Assembly (NCBI RefSeq): GCF_024124665.1
Contig: NZ_JAMXSB010000010.1
Location: forward strand, 62,001-126,000
Reading direction: 5' to 3'
Length of the DNA: 64,000 nucleotides
From: Pleionea sp. CnH1-48
GTDB lineage: Bacteria; Pseudomonadota; Gammaproteobacteria; Enterobacterales; Kangiellaceae
The notes beneath the pieces were generated by a model that saw only the letters and a list, made by a program, of their open reading frames with translations, did not search any database and was not told the DNA's origin. The translations under genes were made by a program, and so were the position numbers. Positions 9,219 through 18,544 of the stretch are shown in pieces (the stretch's first letter is position 1; every line of letters starts with the position of its first letter).

Positions 9219-9974
9219 ATGACTTTTCATGTAATCATTCCTGCTCGTTACGCTTCTAGTCGTTTGCCGGGCAAACCATTAGCGATGATTGGTGATAAAC
9301 CAATGATTCAATGGGTGTATGAGCAGGCACAGGCATCGGGAGCACAGTCCGTTGCTGTGGCGACGGATGATCAAAGGGTGTATGACGCCGTGCTCGATTT
9401 TGGCGGTGTGGCGGTTATGACTCGTGATGATCATGAGTCGGGTACTGACAGAATTCATGAAGCTTGCCAGTCACTTGGGCTGGAAGAGTCGGATATTGTT
9501 GTTAATGTTCAAGGTGATGAGCCTTTTATCCCACCAGAAGTGATTAGTCAGGTAGCTCAACTTATGTCTGCTCCAGACAGTGTGATGGCGACACTTTGTA
9601 CTCCGATTGAAAGTGAAGAAGAACGTACGAACCCCAACGCTGTTAAAGTCGTGTTTTCTGAACGAGGTAAGGCGTTGTATTTTTCTCGTCATGCTATTCC
9701 TTATGATCGAGATCAAAGTATTGATGCCGATAAGCTTAACCAACATTATTTTCGTCATTTAGGGATTTACGCTTATCGTCGTTCTTTCTTGCAAGTTTTC
9801 GCGCAGTTAAAACCTTCGCGTTTGGAGTCGATTGAAAAGCTGGAGCAACTACGCGTATTAGAAAACGGTTTTAGCATCGAAATTGGCGTGGCTTCGGAAG
9901 CACCATTGGCAGGAGTTGATACCGCTGATGATCTCGAAACAGCACGGGCTTATGCTAAAAAATTATCATCTTGA
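9219..9974 (+). CDS. kdsB: 3-deoxy-manno-octulosonate cytidylyltransferase KdsB
   Basis: Activates Kdo to CMP-Kdo for attachment to lipid IVA, in the cytoplasm. The 251 residues begin with the nucleotidyltransferase signature IIPARYASSRLPGKPL and include NVQGDEPF and GTDRIHEA; the length fits the family (about 250). It closes the msbA-lpxK-ycaR-kdsB run. No terminator abuts its stop; the next hairpins lie 140-230 bp downstream, behind a separate promoter. Confidence 0.95.
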   Translation: MTFHVIIPARYASSRLPGKPLAMIGDKPMIQWVYEQAQASGAQSVAVATDDQRVYDAVLDFGGVAVMTRDDHESGTDRIHEACQSLGLEESDIVVNVQGDEPFIPPEVISQVAQLMSAPDSVMATLCTPIESEEERTNPNAVKVVFSERGKALYFSRHAIPYDRDQSIDADKLNQHYFRHLGIYAYRRSFLQVFAQLKPSRLESIEKLEQLRVLENGFSIEIGVASEAPLAGVDTADDLETARAYAKKLSS

Positions 9975-10058
9975 TAAGGCTTAGCTCGTTCTGTAACCGC
10001 AGTGATGAATGTTTCTACAAAGATGCAAAAATAGTTAAAAAAATGTGGGCTTTATGAG

Positions 10059-10087
10059 TTGTTTATCAATTATCTCATCTATATAAT
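10059..10087 (+). promoter_or_regulatory. Strong sigma70 promoter with GC-rich discriminator
   Basis: TTGTTT (10059-10064), 17-bp spacer, perfect TATAAT (10082-10087), followed by GCCGCCCG. A-rich sequence lies upstream. This layout is typical of stable-RNA promoters under stringent control. Expected start is near 10094, yet only terminators lie downstream. Confidence 0.7.
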
Positions 10088-10115
10088 GCCGCCCGTACTT
10101 AGAACGTTCTTTTTT

Positions 10116-10143
10116 AAACCTCGCACAAGTGCGAGGTTTTTTT
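10116..10143 (+). terminator. Intrinsic terminator 1 behind the orphan promoter
   Basis: Perfect arms AAACCTCGCAC (10116-10126) and GTGCGAGGTTT (10129-10139) with a T tract to 10143. It would end a transcript of only about 50 nt from the promoter at 10059-10087. Confidence 0.85.
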
Positions 10144-10170
10144 GTTCTTCGTATATCAACAACTTTATTT

Positions 10171-10202
10171 AGCCCGTAAACTTTTTCTTACGGGCTTTTT
10201 TT
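10171..10202 (+). terminator. Intrinsic terminator 2, tandem to the first
   Basis: Arms AGCCCGTAA (10171-10179) and TTACGGGCT (10188-10196) with T tract to 10202. Tandem terminators 30 bp apart are usual behind highly transcribed stable RNA genes. Confidence 0.85.
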
Positions 10203-10300
10203 ATGGTTGTCGTTTTTAAATTCGGTCTTGTTATTTCAGTTTATATAACACCAAACTTTCTTTGATATCTTCCGACCAACTGTATCCTCTATCCTTAGTA

Positions 10301-10421
10301 TATACCCTAAGCATTTCGAAGTGCAGGTAGGCGGCAATCGAATCCCCTGAGTTTAGATGTACTAAGTGATTGGGGGAGTGCGCGTAGCCAACACCGCTGC
10401 ACTTTGAAAGGCGACAGGTAC
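10301..10421. repeat. Dispersed palindromic repeat, copy 2
   Basis: Same element and same orientation as at 2613-2733: begins TATACCCTAAGCATTTCGAAGT, shares the inner string GAATCCCCTGAG and ends CTGCACTTTGAAAGGCGACAGG. Relative to copy 1 it lacks a few bases after GGCGGC and carries ACACC before the right arm. It lies in the 680-bp gap between kdsB and the retropepsin-like gene. The rest of that gap (10422-10655) shows only AT-rich leader sequence. Confidence 0.85.
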
Positions 10422-10655
10422 AAACTCCCTGCTATACGTATTTTTCGTTTGAGTTGACGTTTGATATTTTGAAAGTAGTCTTATTCTCTTGGGAGACAAC
10501 AAGTTATTTATGAGTAAAAAGCGGGATTATCCAGTAAAGTCTGTTGGCTTTTTACTTCTATAGGCTGAATAGTTTTTCGTCGTATTTGATATTGCCTATG
10601 CTATAGTGGAGGCCTGTGCTGATGGCGCTCAGTATTTTTTAATATCGTGATCATT

Positions 10656-11252
10656 ATGAAACAAGACAAAGATAAAATTGTTGATATTCGCTCCGCGCGA
10701 TCGAAAACTTCACCAAGCGGTAAATCTTCGGGTATTTCCGATAAAATTAAACATGGTATTTTATTGGTGATTGTTGGGATAATCGTGGGGTACGCTTTCT
10801 ATTCTTATGATACTGGAACGGCGGTTACGCCCATGCGCGAGTTGCAAGAGCCTAAAACGTCCAGTGAAGGCGAACAAACCGTTGTGACTATTGCAGCGGA
10901 TCGACAAGGGCATTTTATTTTTAGAGGAAGTATAAACGGGCTTCCGGTTAATTTTTTGTACGACACTGGCGCATCGTTTGTTGCTATTCCTGAATCGGTT
11001 GCCAAGCGTATAAAGGGCTTGGTACGCGGAGCTTCTTATTATACGCAGACCGCAAATGGTGAAGCCTTGTCTTATCAAACTTTGTTAGACTCTGTAACCG
11101 TTGGTGGTATTGAACTCAATCAGATAGAAGGGTCTATATCGACAGGATTAGAGGGTGATATTATTTTGTTGGGAAGTTCCTTTCTTAAGCATCTGGATAT
11201 AGAACAAAAAGAAGGTAGATTGGTTCTTAAGCACACCCGTAAATTACATTAG
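10656..11252 (+). CDS. Membrane-anchored retropepsin-like aspartic protease
   Basis: About 198 residues from ATG 10656 (a GTG at 10647 would add three). A basic cytoplasmic N-terminus is followed by one helix (GILLVIVGIIVGYAFYSY) and a periplasmic domain of the clan AA single-lobe aspartic protease type. The catalytic motif FLYDTGASFVAIP lies near residue 101 and the second signature GDIILLGSSFLK near the end. Such proteins act as homodimers; substrates are unknown. It precedes a low-molecular-weight phosphatase by 20 bp. In Pseudomonas the phosphatase stands between kdsB and murB; no murB is seen here. Confidence 0.8.
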   Translation: MKQDKDKIVDIRSARSKTSPSGKSSGISDKIKHGILLVIVGIIVGYAFYSYDTGTAVTPMRELQEPKTSSEGEQTVVTIAADRQGHFIFRGSINGLPVNFLYDTGASFVAIPESVAKRIKGLVRGASYYTQTANGEALSYQTLLDSVTVGGIELNQIEGSISTGLEGDIILLGSSFLKHLDIEQKEGRLVLKHTRKLH

Positions 11253-11272
11253 ACGCTATGCTGAGGTAAGTT

Positions 11273-11803
11273 TTGAAGCAGATTAGCCAGTGGTTCCAAA
11301 CAATTCTAAAGGGGAGAGCACCGTTGACCGATCCTAATCGTGTAAGCGTATTATTTGTATGTATGGGCAATATTTGCCGTTCACCTTCAGCAGAAGGCGT
11401 GTTTGAAAAAATTGCTAAAGATTACGGAGTGTCCGTGCATGTTGATTCTGCGGGTACGGTTGCTCATCATATCGGAGAGTCTCCCGATCCTCGCTCTCAG
11501 TCGGCCGCTAAAAATCGTGGTTATGATTTGAGTAAAATCCGCTCGCGCAAGGTAAAAGAGAATGACTATGCTCTTTTTGATTATGTGCTTGCCATGGATC
11601 ATGACAACTTAAGGTATTTAAAAAAGCACTGTCCCGCTGAGCATTCTCATAAAGTCTCGTTATTTCTTGATTTTGCTCCTGGCTGTGAAACTGACGAAGT
11701 TCCCGATCCTTACTACGGTTCGCTGAATGGATTTGATCGCGTGTTGGATTTAATTGAGGAGGCAGCGAAAGGGCTGGCTTTGCATATTCGTCAGAACGCT
11801 TAA
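11273..11803 (+). CDS. Low-molecular-weight protein tyrosine phosphatase
   Basis: A 176-residue phosphatase with the P-loop CMGNICRS (C-x5-R, about 30-36) and the acid loop DPYYGS near 145. Members in gammaproteobacteria often dephosphorylate tyrosine kinases of exopolysaccharide export, but no such kinase is near, so the target is unknown. TTG start at 11273 preceded by GAGGTAAG. The N-terminal 20 residues before the conserved domain are slightly longer than usual; a start closer to the domain cannot be excluded. It ends at a shared terminator with convergent rne. Confidence 0.88.
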   Translation: MKQISQWFQTILKGRAPLTDPNRVSVLFVCMGNICRSPSAEGVFEKIAKDYGVSVHVDSAGTVAHHIGESPDPRSQSAAKNRGYDLSKIRSRKVKENDYALFDYVLAMDHDNLRYLKKHCPAEHSHKVSLFLDFAPGCETDEVPDPYYGSLNGFDRVLDLIEEAAKGLALHIRQNA

Positions 11804-11820
11804 CTGCATTCGTCAGGATC

Positions 11821-11850
11821 AAAAAAGCCAGCGATTAAGCTGGCTTTTTT
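11821..11850. terminator. Bidirectional terminator between the phosphatase gene and rne
   Basis: Perfect inverted repeat AAAAAAGCCAGC (11821-11832), loop GATTAA, GCTGGCTTTTTT (11839-11850). Works for both converging genes. Confidence 0.9.
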
Positions 11851-11867
11851 GTATCGAAAAGAAGCGA

Positions 11868-14843
11868 TTAAGATTTATCGTCTTCTTTAACGGCATCAGT
11901 AGTCAGTGATGGTTCTTCACTTCTATCTGCTGTAACAGCTTCGCTGGTTTCGGCAGTACTTGCAGTAACTGCTTCTGTCGCTAACGCTGCAGGTTCATTG
12001 CTCACTGGCTCAGCAGGGGCTGCCTGAGGTACCTCTGATGTTGGTTGAGCCGCGACTTTGGGCTCGGGAGCCTGAGTAGTTGCCACAGGAGCAGGTGCTG
12101 GTTTTGACATCGGACTAAAGCTCGATGTCGTTGCCGAATCAGCTGCTTCTGATGTGAAAGGACCGTTACCTAAGTCTGACTTAATAAACGCAGAAAAATC
12201 GCTAGAAACCAACTCTCCAACTGCTTCAGGCTTTGCCATAGGCGATGTCGAATGGCCGACAATATTTTTGGCTGGCTCTGGCTGAGTTGATGGAGCAGCG
12301 GCTGGCTCTGGTTTGCTTTGAGGCTGAGGCTTCTCTGCTTTAGCAGCTTCAGGAGCCTTAGCAACCGGAGGCTTAGCTTCAACTTTTTCTACCACTTCTG
12401 CTTTCGGCTTATGCTCAGCTTCGACTCTAGCAGGAGCGCTGGCTTCTGCGGGTTGAGCTTGTGGCTGTTCTTTAGCTTCTGGCTGGGCCGGAGCAGGGGC
12501 TGGTGCCATTGGTTTATCTTTTTGAGCCTTTTGGGCTTCAGGGATAACGGCTACTGACTCCTGAGGTGTAACAACGGTTTCTTGCGTTGGCACTACCGAT
12601 TCTTTTTGTTGCTTAGGCTTCTTTTCTGCTTGAGGTGCCTTATTTGCCTGAGGTGACTCTTGCTTCACATCTTTGGCTTCAAACACCGCTGCTTCATGAG
12701 ACTGTGCCTTTTGGTTCTTCTCCTGTTGACGCTCTCGTTCTGCCAGCTTGCGATTTTTAGAACGCGCTTTGCTTTGCTCTTCGGAGCGCTCTTTACGCGA
12801 CTGTCGCTCGCCTCTTGGAGCTTGCTCTTTCGGCTGCTGTTGGTTACGGCGATTACGGTTGTCTTGCTGACGGTTTTCACCCGCAGACTCTGCGTTATCA
12901 CGTGACTGATTGCGTTTGCGATTATTCCGGTTACGGCCCTTACGCTCTTCGCGTTGCTGATCACCGCCTTTATCATGACGTTCATTTTGCTCGCCAGAAC
13001 GTTCGTTACGACCTTTATTGTTTGGACGTGAACCCGGGCCACGACGCTTGCGTTGGTTTTGGTTGCGTTGACGCTTGCGGTTTTGGCCTTTGCGTTCTTG
13101 CTGTTTTTTGCTCTTTTTCTCTTCTTCACTCTCGCCAAAGAAGAAGTTAAGGATACGTTTAATCAAGCCTGGTTTGCTGGGCTCTTTAGTTTCTTTTTCC
13201 TTTTTCTTCTGCCGTGGTGCTGGTGCTGGAGGAGGAGCAATCGGCACTGTCATGTTCTGAACTGCGGGCTCTTCCGACGCCTGACGCGCTGCTGGTGCAA
13301 CGTAAAGCTTAGGTTTATCACCTTCACCTTCTTCTTTATCAAGCTTCAACTCAAAACTGCGATGTTCAGTAACGTCGTCTTCTTTCAGACGTAGAATTTC
13401 AAAGTGAGGCGTTTCAAAGTCTGTATGAGGGATTAAAACCACTTTAACTTTTCGACGTTTCTCAATTGCGGCGATGATCTTACGCTTTTCGTTGAGAAGG
13501 AAAGTGGCGACTTCTACCGGAACAAAAGCCTGTACCTGACTGGTGGACTCTTTGATCGCTTCTTCTTCTACCAGACGGAAGATAGATAAAGATAAAGATT
13601 CGATACCGCGGATACGGCCTACACCGTTACAACGAGGGCAGGTATGTTGACTGGACTCGCCCAATGAAGGACGTAGACGCTGGCGCGACATTTCGAGCAG
13701 ACCAAAGCGCGAGATGCGGCCAATTTGGACACGTGCGCGGTCTTGCTTTAAAGCTTCTTTTAATACGCTTTCGACTTCTCGTTGGTGCTTAACTGGAGTC
13801 ATGTCGATAAAGTCAATAACGATCAAGCCGCCGATATCACGTAAACGCAGTTGGCGGGCAATTTCTTGAGCGGCTTCGATGTTCGTATTCAGAGCTGTCT
13901 CTTCGATATCTGAGCCTTTAGTTGCGCGGGCTGAGTTAATATCGATAGAAATCATGGCTTCGGTTGGGTCGATTACAATCGAGCCACCAGAAGGTAACTG
14001 GACTTCGCGCTGGAAGGCCGATTCGATTTGAGACTCAATCTGATAGCGGTTGAACAGCGGAATTTCGCGATCGGTGTAAAGCTTGATGCGGTTGACGAAG
14101 TCTGGGCGAATACGTTCAATGGTGTACTTGAGCTTCTCGTAGGCTTCTTGTTTATCAACTATCAGCTCGCCAATATCTGGGCGTAGGTAGTCACGAACAG
14201 CACGGTTTAGAACATGGCTCTCTTGGTGAATCAAGAAGGGCGCAGGGTCTTCGGCTTTATCGCAAATGTCTTTCCACAGGCTGAGCAAATTGCCCAGGTC
14301 CCATTGAAGTTCTTCGGCACTGCGGCCAACGCCAGCAGTACGAACAATACAACCCATACCTTGTGGAACCGTCATGCTACGTAAAGCATCACGCAATTCT
14401 TCGCGCTCTTCACCTTCGATTCGGCGAGAAATACCACCAGCACGTGGATTATTAGGCATTAAGACAACATAACATCCAGCCAGGCTGATAAAGGTGGTTA
14501 ACGCTGCACCTTTTTGGCCACGCTCTTCTTTATCGATTTGAACAATCAGTTCCTGACCTTCTTGTACGGCGTCTTTAATGTTTAAACGACCACGTTGAGA
14601 AGGATCTTTAAAGTATTCGCGGGCAATTTCTTTAAGGGGAAGGAAACCATGGCGCTCAGCACCGTAATCAACAAACGCCGCTTCTAGGCTGGGTTCGATA
14701 CGGGTGATTTTTCCTTTATAGATATTGGCTTTCTTTTGTTCACGACCGGTTGTTTCTATGTCCAGATCGTAGAGTTTTTGACCATCAACTAAAGCTACTC
14801 GCAACTCTTCTTGTTGGGTTGCATTGATGAGCATTCTTTTCAT
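11868..14843 (-). CDS. rne: Ribonuclease E
   Basis: Essential endoribonuclease and scaffold of the RNA degradosome, 991 residues. N-terminal catalytic half: S1 domain (about 35-120), the DNase-I-like site with Asp in [10 protein letters not shown] and [10 protein letters not shown], and the Zn-link CPRCNGVG. Then comes an amphipathic membrane helix ([17 protein letters not shown], near 570), as in segment A of the E. coli enzyme, and a long Arg/Asn/Gln-rich RNA-binding region. A Pro/Ala/Glu-rich tail ends with two short SPMxKP motifs that resemble the conserved C-terminal motif of RNase E. Frames on the other strand here are composition shadows of the repetitive tail. Confidence 0.95.
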   Translation of the reverse strand: MKRMLINATQQEELRVALVDGQKLYDLDIETTGREQKKANIYKGKITRIEPSLEAAFVDYGAERHGFLPLKEIAREYFKDPSQRGRLNIKDAVQEGQELIVQIDKEERGQKGAALTTFISLAGCYVVLMPNNPRAGGISRRIEGEEREELRDALRSMTVPQGMGCIVRTAGVGRSAEELQWDLGNLLSLWKDICDKAEDPAPFLIHQESHVLNRAVRDYLRPDIGELIVDKQEAYEKLKYTIERIRPDFVNRIKLYTDREIPLFNRYQIESQIESAFQREVQLPSGGSIVIDPTEAMISIDINSARATKGSDIEETALNTNIEAAQEIARQLRLRDIGGLIVIDFIDMTPVKHQREVESVLKEALKQDRARVQIGRISRFGLLEMSRQRLRPSLGESSQHTCPRCNGVGRIRGIESLSLSIFRLVEEEAIKESTSQVQAFVPVEVATFLLNEKRKIIAAIEKRRKVKVVLIPHTDFETPHFEILRLKEDDVTEHRSFELKLDKEEGEGDKPKLYVAPAARQASEEPAVQNMTVPIAPPPAPAPRQKKKEKETKEPSKPGLIKRILNFFFGESEEEKKSKKQQERKGQNRKRQRNQNQRKRRGPGSRPNNKGRNERSGEQNERHDKGGDQQREERKGRNRNNRKRNQSRDNAESAGENRQQDNRNRRNQQQPKEQAPRGERQSRKERSEEQSKARSKNRKLAERERQQEKNQKAQSHEAAVFEAKDVKQESPQANKAPQAEKKPKQQKESVVPTQETVVTPQESVAVIPEAQKAQKDKPMAPAPAPAQPEAKEQPQAQPAEASAPARVEAEHKPKAEVVEKVEAKPPVAKAPEAAKAEKPQPQSKPEPAAAPSTQPEPAKNIVGHSTSPMAKPEAVGELVSSDFSAFIKSDLGNGPFTSEAADSATTSSFSPMSKPAPAPVATTQAPEPKVAAQPTSEVPQAAPAEPVSNEPAALATEAVTASTAETSEAVTADRSEEPSLTTDAVKEDDKS

Positions 14844-15391
14844 AAGATTTTATCTCTTTTCCTGTATTTTATGTGTTTTAGCAGGCCGAGATAGGTTAAC
14901 TTTGGAGGACTGGCAGGTATACCTACAATACAAAAGTGCACGCCATCAAGTAAATTTGAAGGCGATCAAAGGCTAGGTAACATGTTGTAAACAAACAATT
15001 TAATTAGTCCCTTCAGTAGAGTCCTAATTAACGTTATTGCTTCGCTTAACAATAACGATATAGATCCTGCGTATTCGTCCTGGCAAAATAGGGTTAACCG
15101 TTTCGGTTGTGCCAATTAACGTTCAAATTGTGGTGCTTGGGGGGGGCTGGTTCCTGTGCGTTTCGGACAGCCTTTTCACATACCTTGGTATGTTACTCCT
15201 ACAGTCTCATTATTGGGGGAAAGCAAACGGCTTTCAGACTGCGTCATTGCTAGATTGTATTGATAGATAAGTCGTATAGACTTAAATGGCGCACCACAAT
15301 ACAAAATATAGCAGGCTTGCAAAGTCTCATCAATTTATTTGTAAAAAAATGGTACACTATCAACTGGTTAAGTCTCTGATTTGAATGAATT
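14844..15391. promoter_or_regulatory. Divergent rne/rluC intergenic region with hairpins (likely long rne 5' leader)
   Basis: A 548-bp gap with no credible gene. It contains short perfect stem-loops: AACCG-TTT-CGGTT near 15098-15110, ACATACC-TT-GGTATGT (15178-15193) and GAAAGC-AAACG-GCTTTC (15219-15235), plus a run of eight G near 15139-15146. In enterics rne has a long structured leader through which RNase E controls its own mRNA. The same is likely here but not shown by homology. Confidence 0.45.
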
Positions 15392-16339
15392 TTGAACAAT
15401 TTTAATAAAGTACAGCTTGTGACTGTCGAAGATGACATGGCAGGCCAGCGAATTGACAACTTTTTAATGGCGCGCCTTAAGGGAGTGCCACGCAGTCTGG
15501 TGTATCGAATTATCCGCAAGGGTGAAGTCAGAGTTAATAAAAAACGCATTAAGCCTGAATACAAATTACAGGCTCAGGATGCGGTTAGAATTCCGCCTGT
15601 TAAGGTGCCCGAAAAAGACGAGGTAACTATTTCTTCTGCGGGTCTTAACAAAATCCAGCAGCTGGAGAAGCACATCATTTTTGAGAATGATCGTGTGATG
15701 GTGATTAACAAACCATCAGGCATGGCGGTTCATGGTGGCAGCGGTTTGTCTTTTGGTGTGATAGAAGCCATGCGCCAATTGCGCCCACAAAGTAAGTTTA
15801 TGGAACTGGTGCATCGATTAGACAAAGACACCAGTGGCTGTTTGTTGATTGCCAAAAAGCGCAGTGCACTACGTTTTCTTCATGAGCAACTGCGTAACAA
15901 AAAGCTATATAAAGAGTATGTGGCACTGGTCGATGGCCGTTGGCCAAAACGTACACGGGTTGTTGATGCGCCATTAGACAAAAATCACCTGCGTTCTGGT
16001 GAGCGGATCGTCAGAGTGTCTGAAGCGGGTAAACCGAGCCAGACGGAGTTTTCGATTGAACAGAATTTCGCTCGAGCCACTTTGGTAAAAGCCATGCCTA
16101 TTACTGGCCGAACACATCAGATCCGTGTTCATGCTCAATTTGCTGGCTGTCCGCTGGCGGGTGACCCTAAATATGGCAACGAAGAGTTTGACCAATTTTT
16201 GAAAGCTACCTATGGATTTAAGCGTTTGTTCTTGCACGCACGTCAATTGAGTTTTAAAGATGCTCCAGATGGTAAAAAGATTACTGTAAAAGCAGAATAC
16301 GACGACGCTCTTGCGAATCTTTTATCTGCGTTGGATTAG
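15392..16339 (+). CDS. rluC: 23S rRNA pseudouridine synthase RluC
   Basis: Makes pseudouridines 955, 2504 and 2580 (E. coli numbering) in 23S rRNA. The 315 residues hold an S4 RNA-binding domain (about 15-75, with DNFLMARLKGVPRSLVYRII) and the RluA-type catalytic domain with HRLDKDTSG (catalytic Asp near 144) and GRTHQIRVH. The TTG start at 15392 is chosen because the protein aligns with RluC from VQLVTVEDD onward; a nearby ATG at 15385 is out of frame. Divergent from rne, the usual arrangement. Confidence 0.93.
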   Translation: MNNFNKVQLVTVEDDMAGQRIDNFLMARLKGVPRSLVYRIIRKGEVRVNKKRIKPEYKLQAQDAVRIPPVKVPEKDEVTISSAGLNKIQQLEKHIIFENDRVMVINKPSGMAVHGGSGLSFGVIEAMRQLRPQSKFMELVHRLDKDTSGCLLIAKKRSALRFLHEQLRNKKLYKEYVALVDGRWPKRTRVVDAPLDKNHLRSGERIVRVSEAGKPSQTEFSIEQNFARATLVKAMPITGRTHQIRVHAQFAGCPLAGDPKYGNEEFDQFLKATYGFKRLFLHARQLSFKDAPDGKKITVKAEYDDALANLLSALD

Positions 16340-16348
16340 GCTTACTTA

Positions 16349-17011
16349 ATGAAAACCGATTATCAGTTTGTGGTATTTGATTGGGACGGAACATTAATGG
16401 ATTCTGCTCCCCGTATTGTCTCTTCAATGAGTGCGGCGGCTCGTCAACTGAGTTTGCCGGTTCCTTCTGATGATGATATTCGCCACATTATCGGTTTGAG
16501 TCTGGACGAAACCTTTAATGCTCTGTTTCCAGAAACGAATGAACAGCAAAGGACTGAGTTATTTGAAGCCTACCGTGAAGAGTATGTTACGGGTAACCCA
16601 ACACCCACTCCACTGTTTAGAGATGCTGAGCACATACTGAAATCACTTAAAGAAAGAGGTTATCGCTTGGCGGTGGCTACTGGCAAAGGACGCCAGGGAC
16701 TCGAACGTGTTTTTAGAGAGTCCGGAATAGGGCACTGGTTTGATGATTCTATCTGTGCTGGTGAGGCGGAGTCTAAGCCTCACCCAGATATGCTGCTGCA
16801 GTTATTGAGCCGTAACCAAATTGATGCTGATGCTACTTTAATGGTGGGTGATACCAGCCATGATTTATCCATGGCCGCAGCGGCGAATGTGGATGCGGTC
16901 GGTGTGTCTTTTGGTGCTCATGGTGTTGAAAAGCTAACACCTCACCAACCGCAGTTGATCATTGACCATTTGTCTCAGTTGCTGGATTGGCTGCATCCAG
17001 TATCGGATTGA
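16349..17011 (+). CDS. HAD-IA family hydrolase (phosphoglycolate phosphatase-like)
   Basis: A 220-residue phosphatase of the HAD superfamily. Motif I is FDWDGTLMDS (10-18), the cap domain follows, then the motif II/III region with KPHPDMLL and motif IV GDTSHDL. It starts 10 bp after rluC, as the rluC-HAD pair does in Pseudomonas. The substrate is not evident; gph-like or nucleotide phosphatase activity are both possible. Its 3' end overlaps the convergent maf gene by 53 bp. Confidence 0.88.
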   Translation: MKTDYQFVVFDWDGTLMDSAPRIVSSMSAAARQLSLPVPSDDDIRHIIGLSLDETFNALFPETNEQQRTELFEAYREEYVTGNPTPTPLFRDAEHILKSLKERGYRLAVATGKGRQGLERVFRESGIGHWFDDSICAGEAESKPHPDMLLQLLSRNQIDADATLMVGDTSHDLSMAAAANVDAVGVSFGAHGVEKLTPHQPQLIIDHLSQLLDWLHPVSD

Positions 17012-17591
17012 CGCCTAATTGACGTAGCCCGTTAGCGACAGCTATTAAAGGAAGACCAATCAATGAGCTAGGATCCTGGCTCTGGATTTCTTCAAACAGG
17101 CAAATGCCTAGTCCTTCGCATTTAAAGCTACCGGCGCAATCGAGTGGTTGTTCAATAGCAATATACTGATTGATTTCTTGTTCGCTCAGTGAGCGAAACT
17201 TGACGCTCACAGGGTCCAGATGAAAATAGCTCTGCTCGGTCTGAGTGTTCAACATATAAAGGCCGGTAAAGAAGTGAGCTTGATTACCCGATAAAAGCGT
17301 GAGCTGTTGACGTGCTTTTTGTTCAGTCCCAGGTTTGCTGAGAACTTTGGGTCCACAACAGGCAACCTGATCGGCGGCAATAATAATGGAAGGTTTGTCT
17401 GCTGAGCGCAGTTGTTCATAGACTGCCATGCATTTTTCTTTGGCCAGACGCAGACTTAATGGCTCTGGTTGTTCCGAAATAAGCGGGGTTTCATCGATGT
17501 TGGGACTAATGCAGGTCGCAAAAATACCGATCTGTTTGAGCAGGTTGGCACGGTAGACAGATGAAGAGGCGAGCACAATTCGATAATTCAC
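16959..17591 (-). CDS. Maf family nucleotide pyrophosphatase (YceF-type)
   Basis: Hydrolyses non-canonical nucleoside triphosphates to monophosphates; the YceF subgroup prefers m7GTP. The 210 residues show the N-terminal LASSSVYRANLL, SPNIDE, the catalytic Asp in AADQV, and KCEGLGICLFE with GLPL. The C-terminus runs about 10 residues past the family end and overlaps the HAD gene tail-to-tail by 53 bp. Divergent from yceD, as in many gammaproteobacteria. The sppA gene found between HAD and maf in Pseudomonas is absent. Confidence 0.9.
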   Translation of the reverse strand: MNYRIVLASSSVYRANLLKQIGIFATCISPNIDETPLISEQPEPLSLRLAKEKCMAVYEQLRSADKPSIIIAADQVACCGPKVLSKPGTEQKARQQLTLLSGNQAHFFTGLYMLNTQTEQSYFHLDPVSVKFRSLSEQEINQYIAIEQPLDCAGSFKCEGLGICLFEEIQSQDPSSLIGLPLIAVANGLRQLGVNPILDAANPATETNGQ

Positions 17592-17706
17592 TTAAAGAAT
17601 CCTATGTATATAACTGATTTTATTGGCAACTTTTTAAAGCTTAAGCGATAAAAAAAGCCATGTCGACAAACTCGGTGTTTTCAGTCTTAAAAATAACAGG
17701 ATTTCT

Positions 17707-17735
17707 TTGACCTTTCAGGCATTTAGCTATAGAAT
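17707..17735 (+). promoter_or_regulatory. Predicted sigma70 promoter for yceD-rpmF
   Basis: TTGACC (17707-17712), 17-bp spacer, TAGAAT (17730-17735). The expected start (about 17742) is only a few bases before the yceD ATG at 17745, and no Shine-Dalgarno sequence precedes that ATG. Confidence 0.6.
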
Positions 17736-17744
17736 TGCGCGCTT

Positions 17745-18275
17745 ATGCGTAATACAGATATCACATGGTCAATCAATCCAGCGAAGTTGGCAGACAGTTC
17801 GGCTTATACCGAACGCCATCTCACTGTTGCCCATTTTAAACGATTGGGCGAATATCTTGCCGATGATTCGGGAGAGATTTTTGTCCGATTTGATGGATTG
17901 CGTGGTGATGGTGGTTCCGGCAGACGGTTATTAAAGTGTCACTTAAACGCCAAGTTGGCGATGGAGTGTCAAACCAGTTTCCGTGCTGTGCCATTCGAAG
18001 TGGAAAAAGAAATAGTGTTTTGTCCGGTTTATAATGAAGAGGCAATGGCCTCGGTGCCGGAAGAATACGAAGCGGTTTTAATTGATGATGAAGTGCTTGA
18101 TTTGCTAACGCTGGTTGAGGATGAATTAATCCTTTCCTTGCCCATAGCAGTTCATGCGCCAGACAGCCCATCTTCGATGAGGTTTGGTCCGGAAATCATT
18201 GAGGAAACACCAGATAAGCCTAATCCTTTCACTGTGTTGGAAGGGCTTAAGGCAAAAACAGATTCTAAAGACTGA
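17745..18275 (+). CDS. yceD: YceD/DUF177 family 23S rRNA accumulation protein
   Basis: A 176-residue protein of the DUF177 family, needed for normal 23S rRNA levels in E. coli and plants. The acidic C-terminal signature is clear ([28 protein letters not shown] is the region, about 105-132), then [12 protein letters not shown]. The two CxxC cysteine positions near the middle are reduced to single Cys (CHLN, ECQT). The start matches E. coli YceD (MQKVKLPLTLDP versus [12 protein letters not shown]). Upstream of rpmF by 17 bp. Confidence 0.9.
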   Translation: MRNTDITWSINPAKLADSSAYTERHLTVAHFKRLGEYLADDSGEIFVRFDGLRGDGGSGRRLLKCHLNAKLAMECQTSFRAVPFEVEKEIVFCPVYNEEAMASVPEEYEAVLIDDEVLDLLTLVEDELILSLPIAVHAPDSPSSMRFGPEIIEETPDKPNPFTVLEGLKAKTDSKD

Positions 18276-18292
18276 AATTAGGAGATACGGTA

Positions 18293-18457
18293 ATGGCTGT
18301 ACAACAGAATCGTAAAACTCGTTCGAAGCGTGACATGCGTCGTTCACACGATGCTTTAACTGGTCCAACATTGTCAGAAGACAATACAACTGGTGAAACT
18401 CACCGCCGTCATCATATTACTGAAGACGGTTACTATCGTGGTCGCAAAGTTCTGTAA
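18293..18457 (+). CDS. rpmF: 50S ribosomal protein L32
   Basis: A 54-residue L32, found by translating 18293-18457: begins [20 protein letters not shown] and ends [10 protein letters not shown], the gammaproteobacterial form without zinc cysteines. TTAGGAGATACGGTA precedes the ATG. It sits between yceD and plsX, the conserved order that ties ribosome supply to lipid synthesis. Confidence 0.97.
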   Translation: MAVQQNRKTRSKRDMRRSHDALTGPTLSEDNTTGETHRRHHITEDGYYRGRKVL

Positions 18458-18544
18458 TTCGTCTGAATAATTTGGCTATTTTGACGTTATCATGCTGTTT
18501 TATAATGCGAATGCATTAAAAATCCAGTTCGATAACTTCTGTTA

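Noticed and set aside
12665-13150. Long frames on both strands inside rne
   Set aside because: They are composition shadows of the Arg/Gln/Ala-rich RNase E tail; the rne frame has clear domains.
15139-15146. G8 run upstream of rne as a quadruplex
   Set aside because: A single G run without three partners does not support an intramolecular quadruplex.
18481-18506. TTGACG ... TATAAT promoter before plsX
   Set aside because: Spacing is only 14 bp; I mention the -10 box but do not call a promoter.
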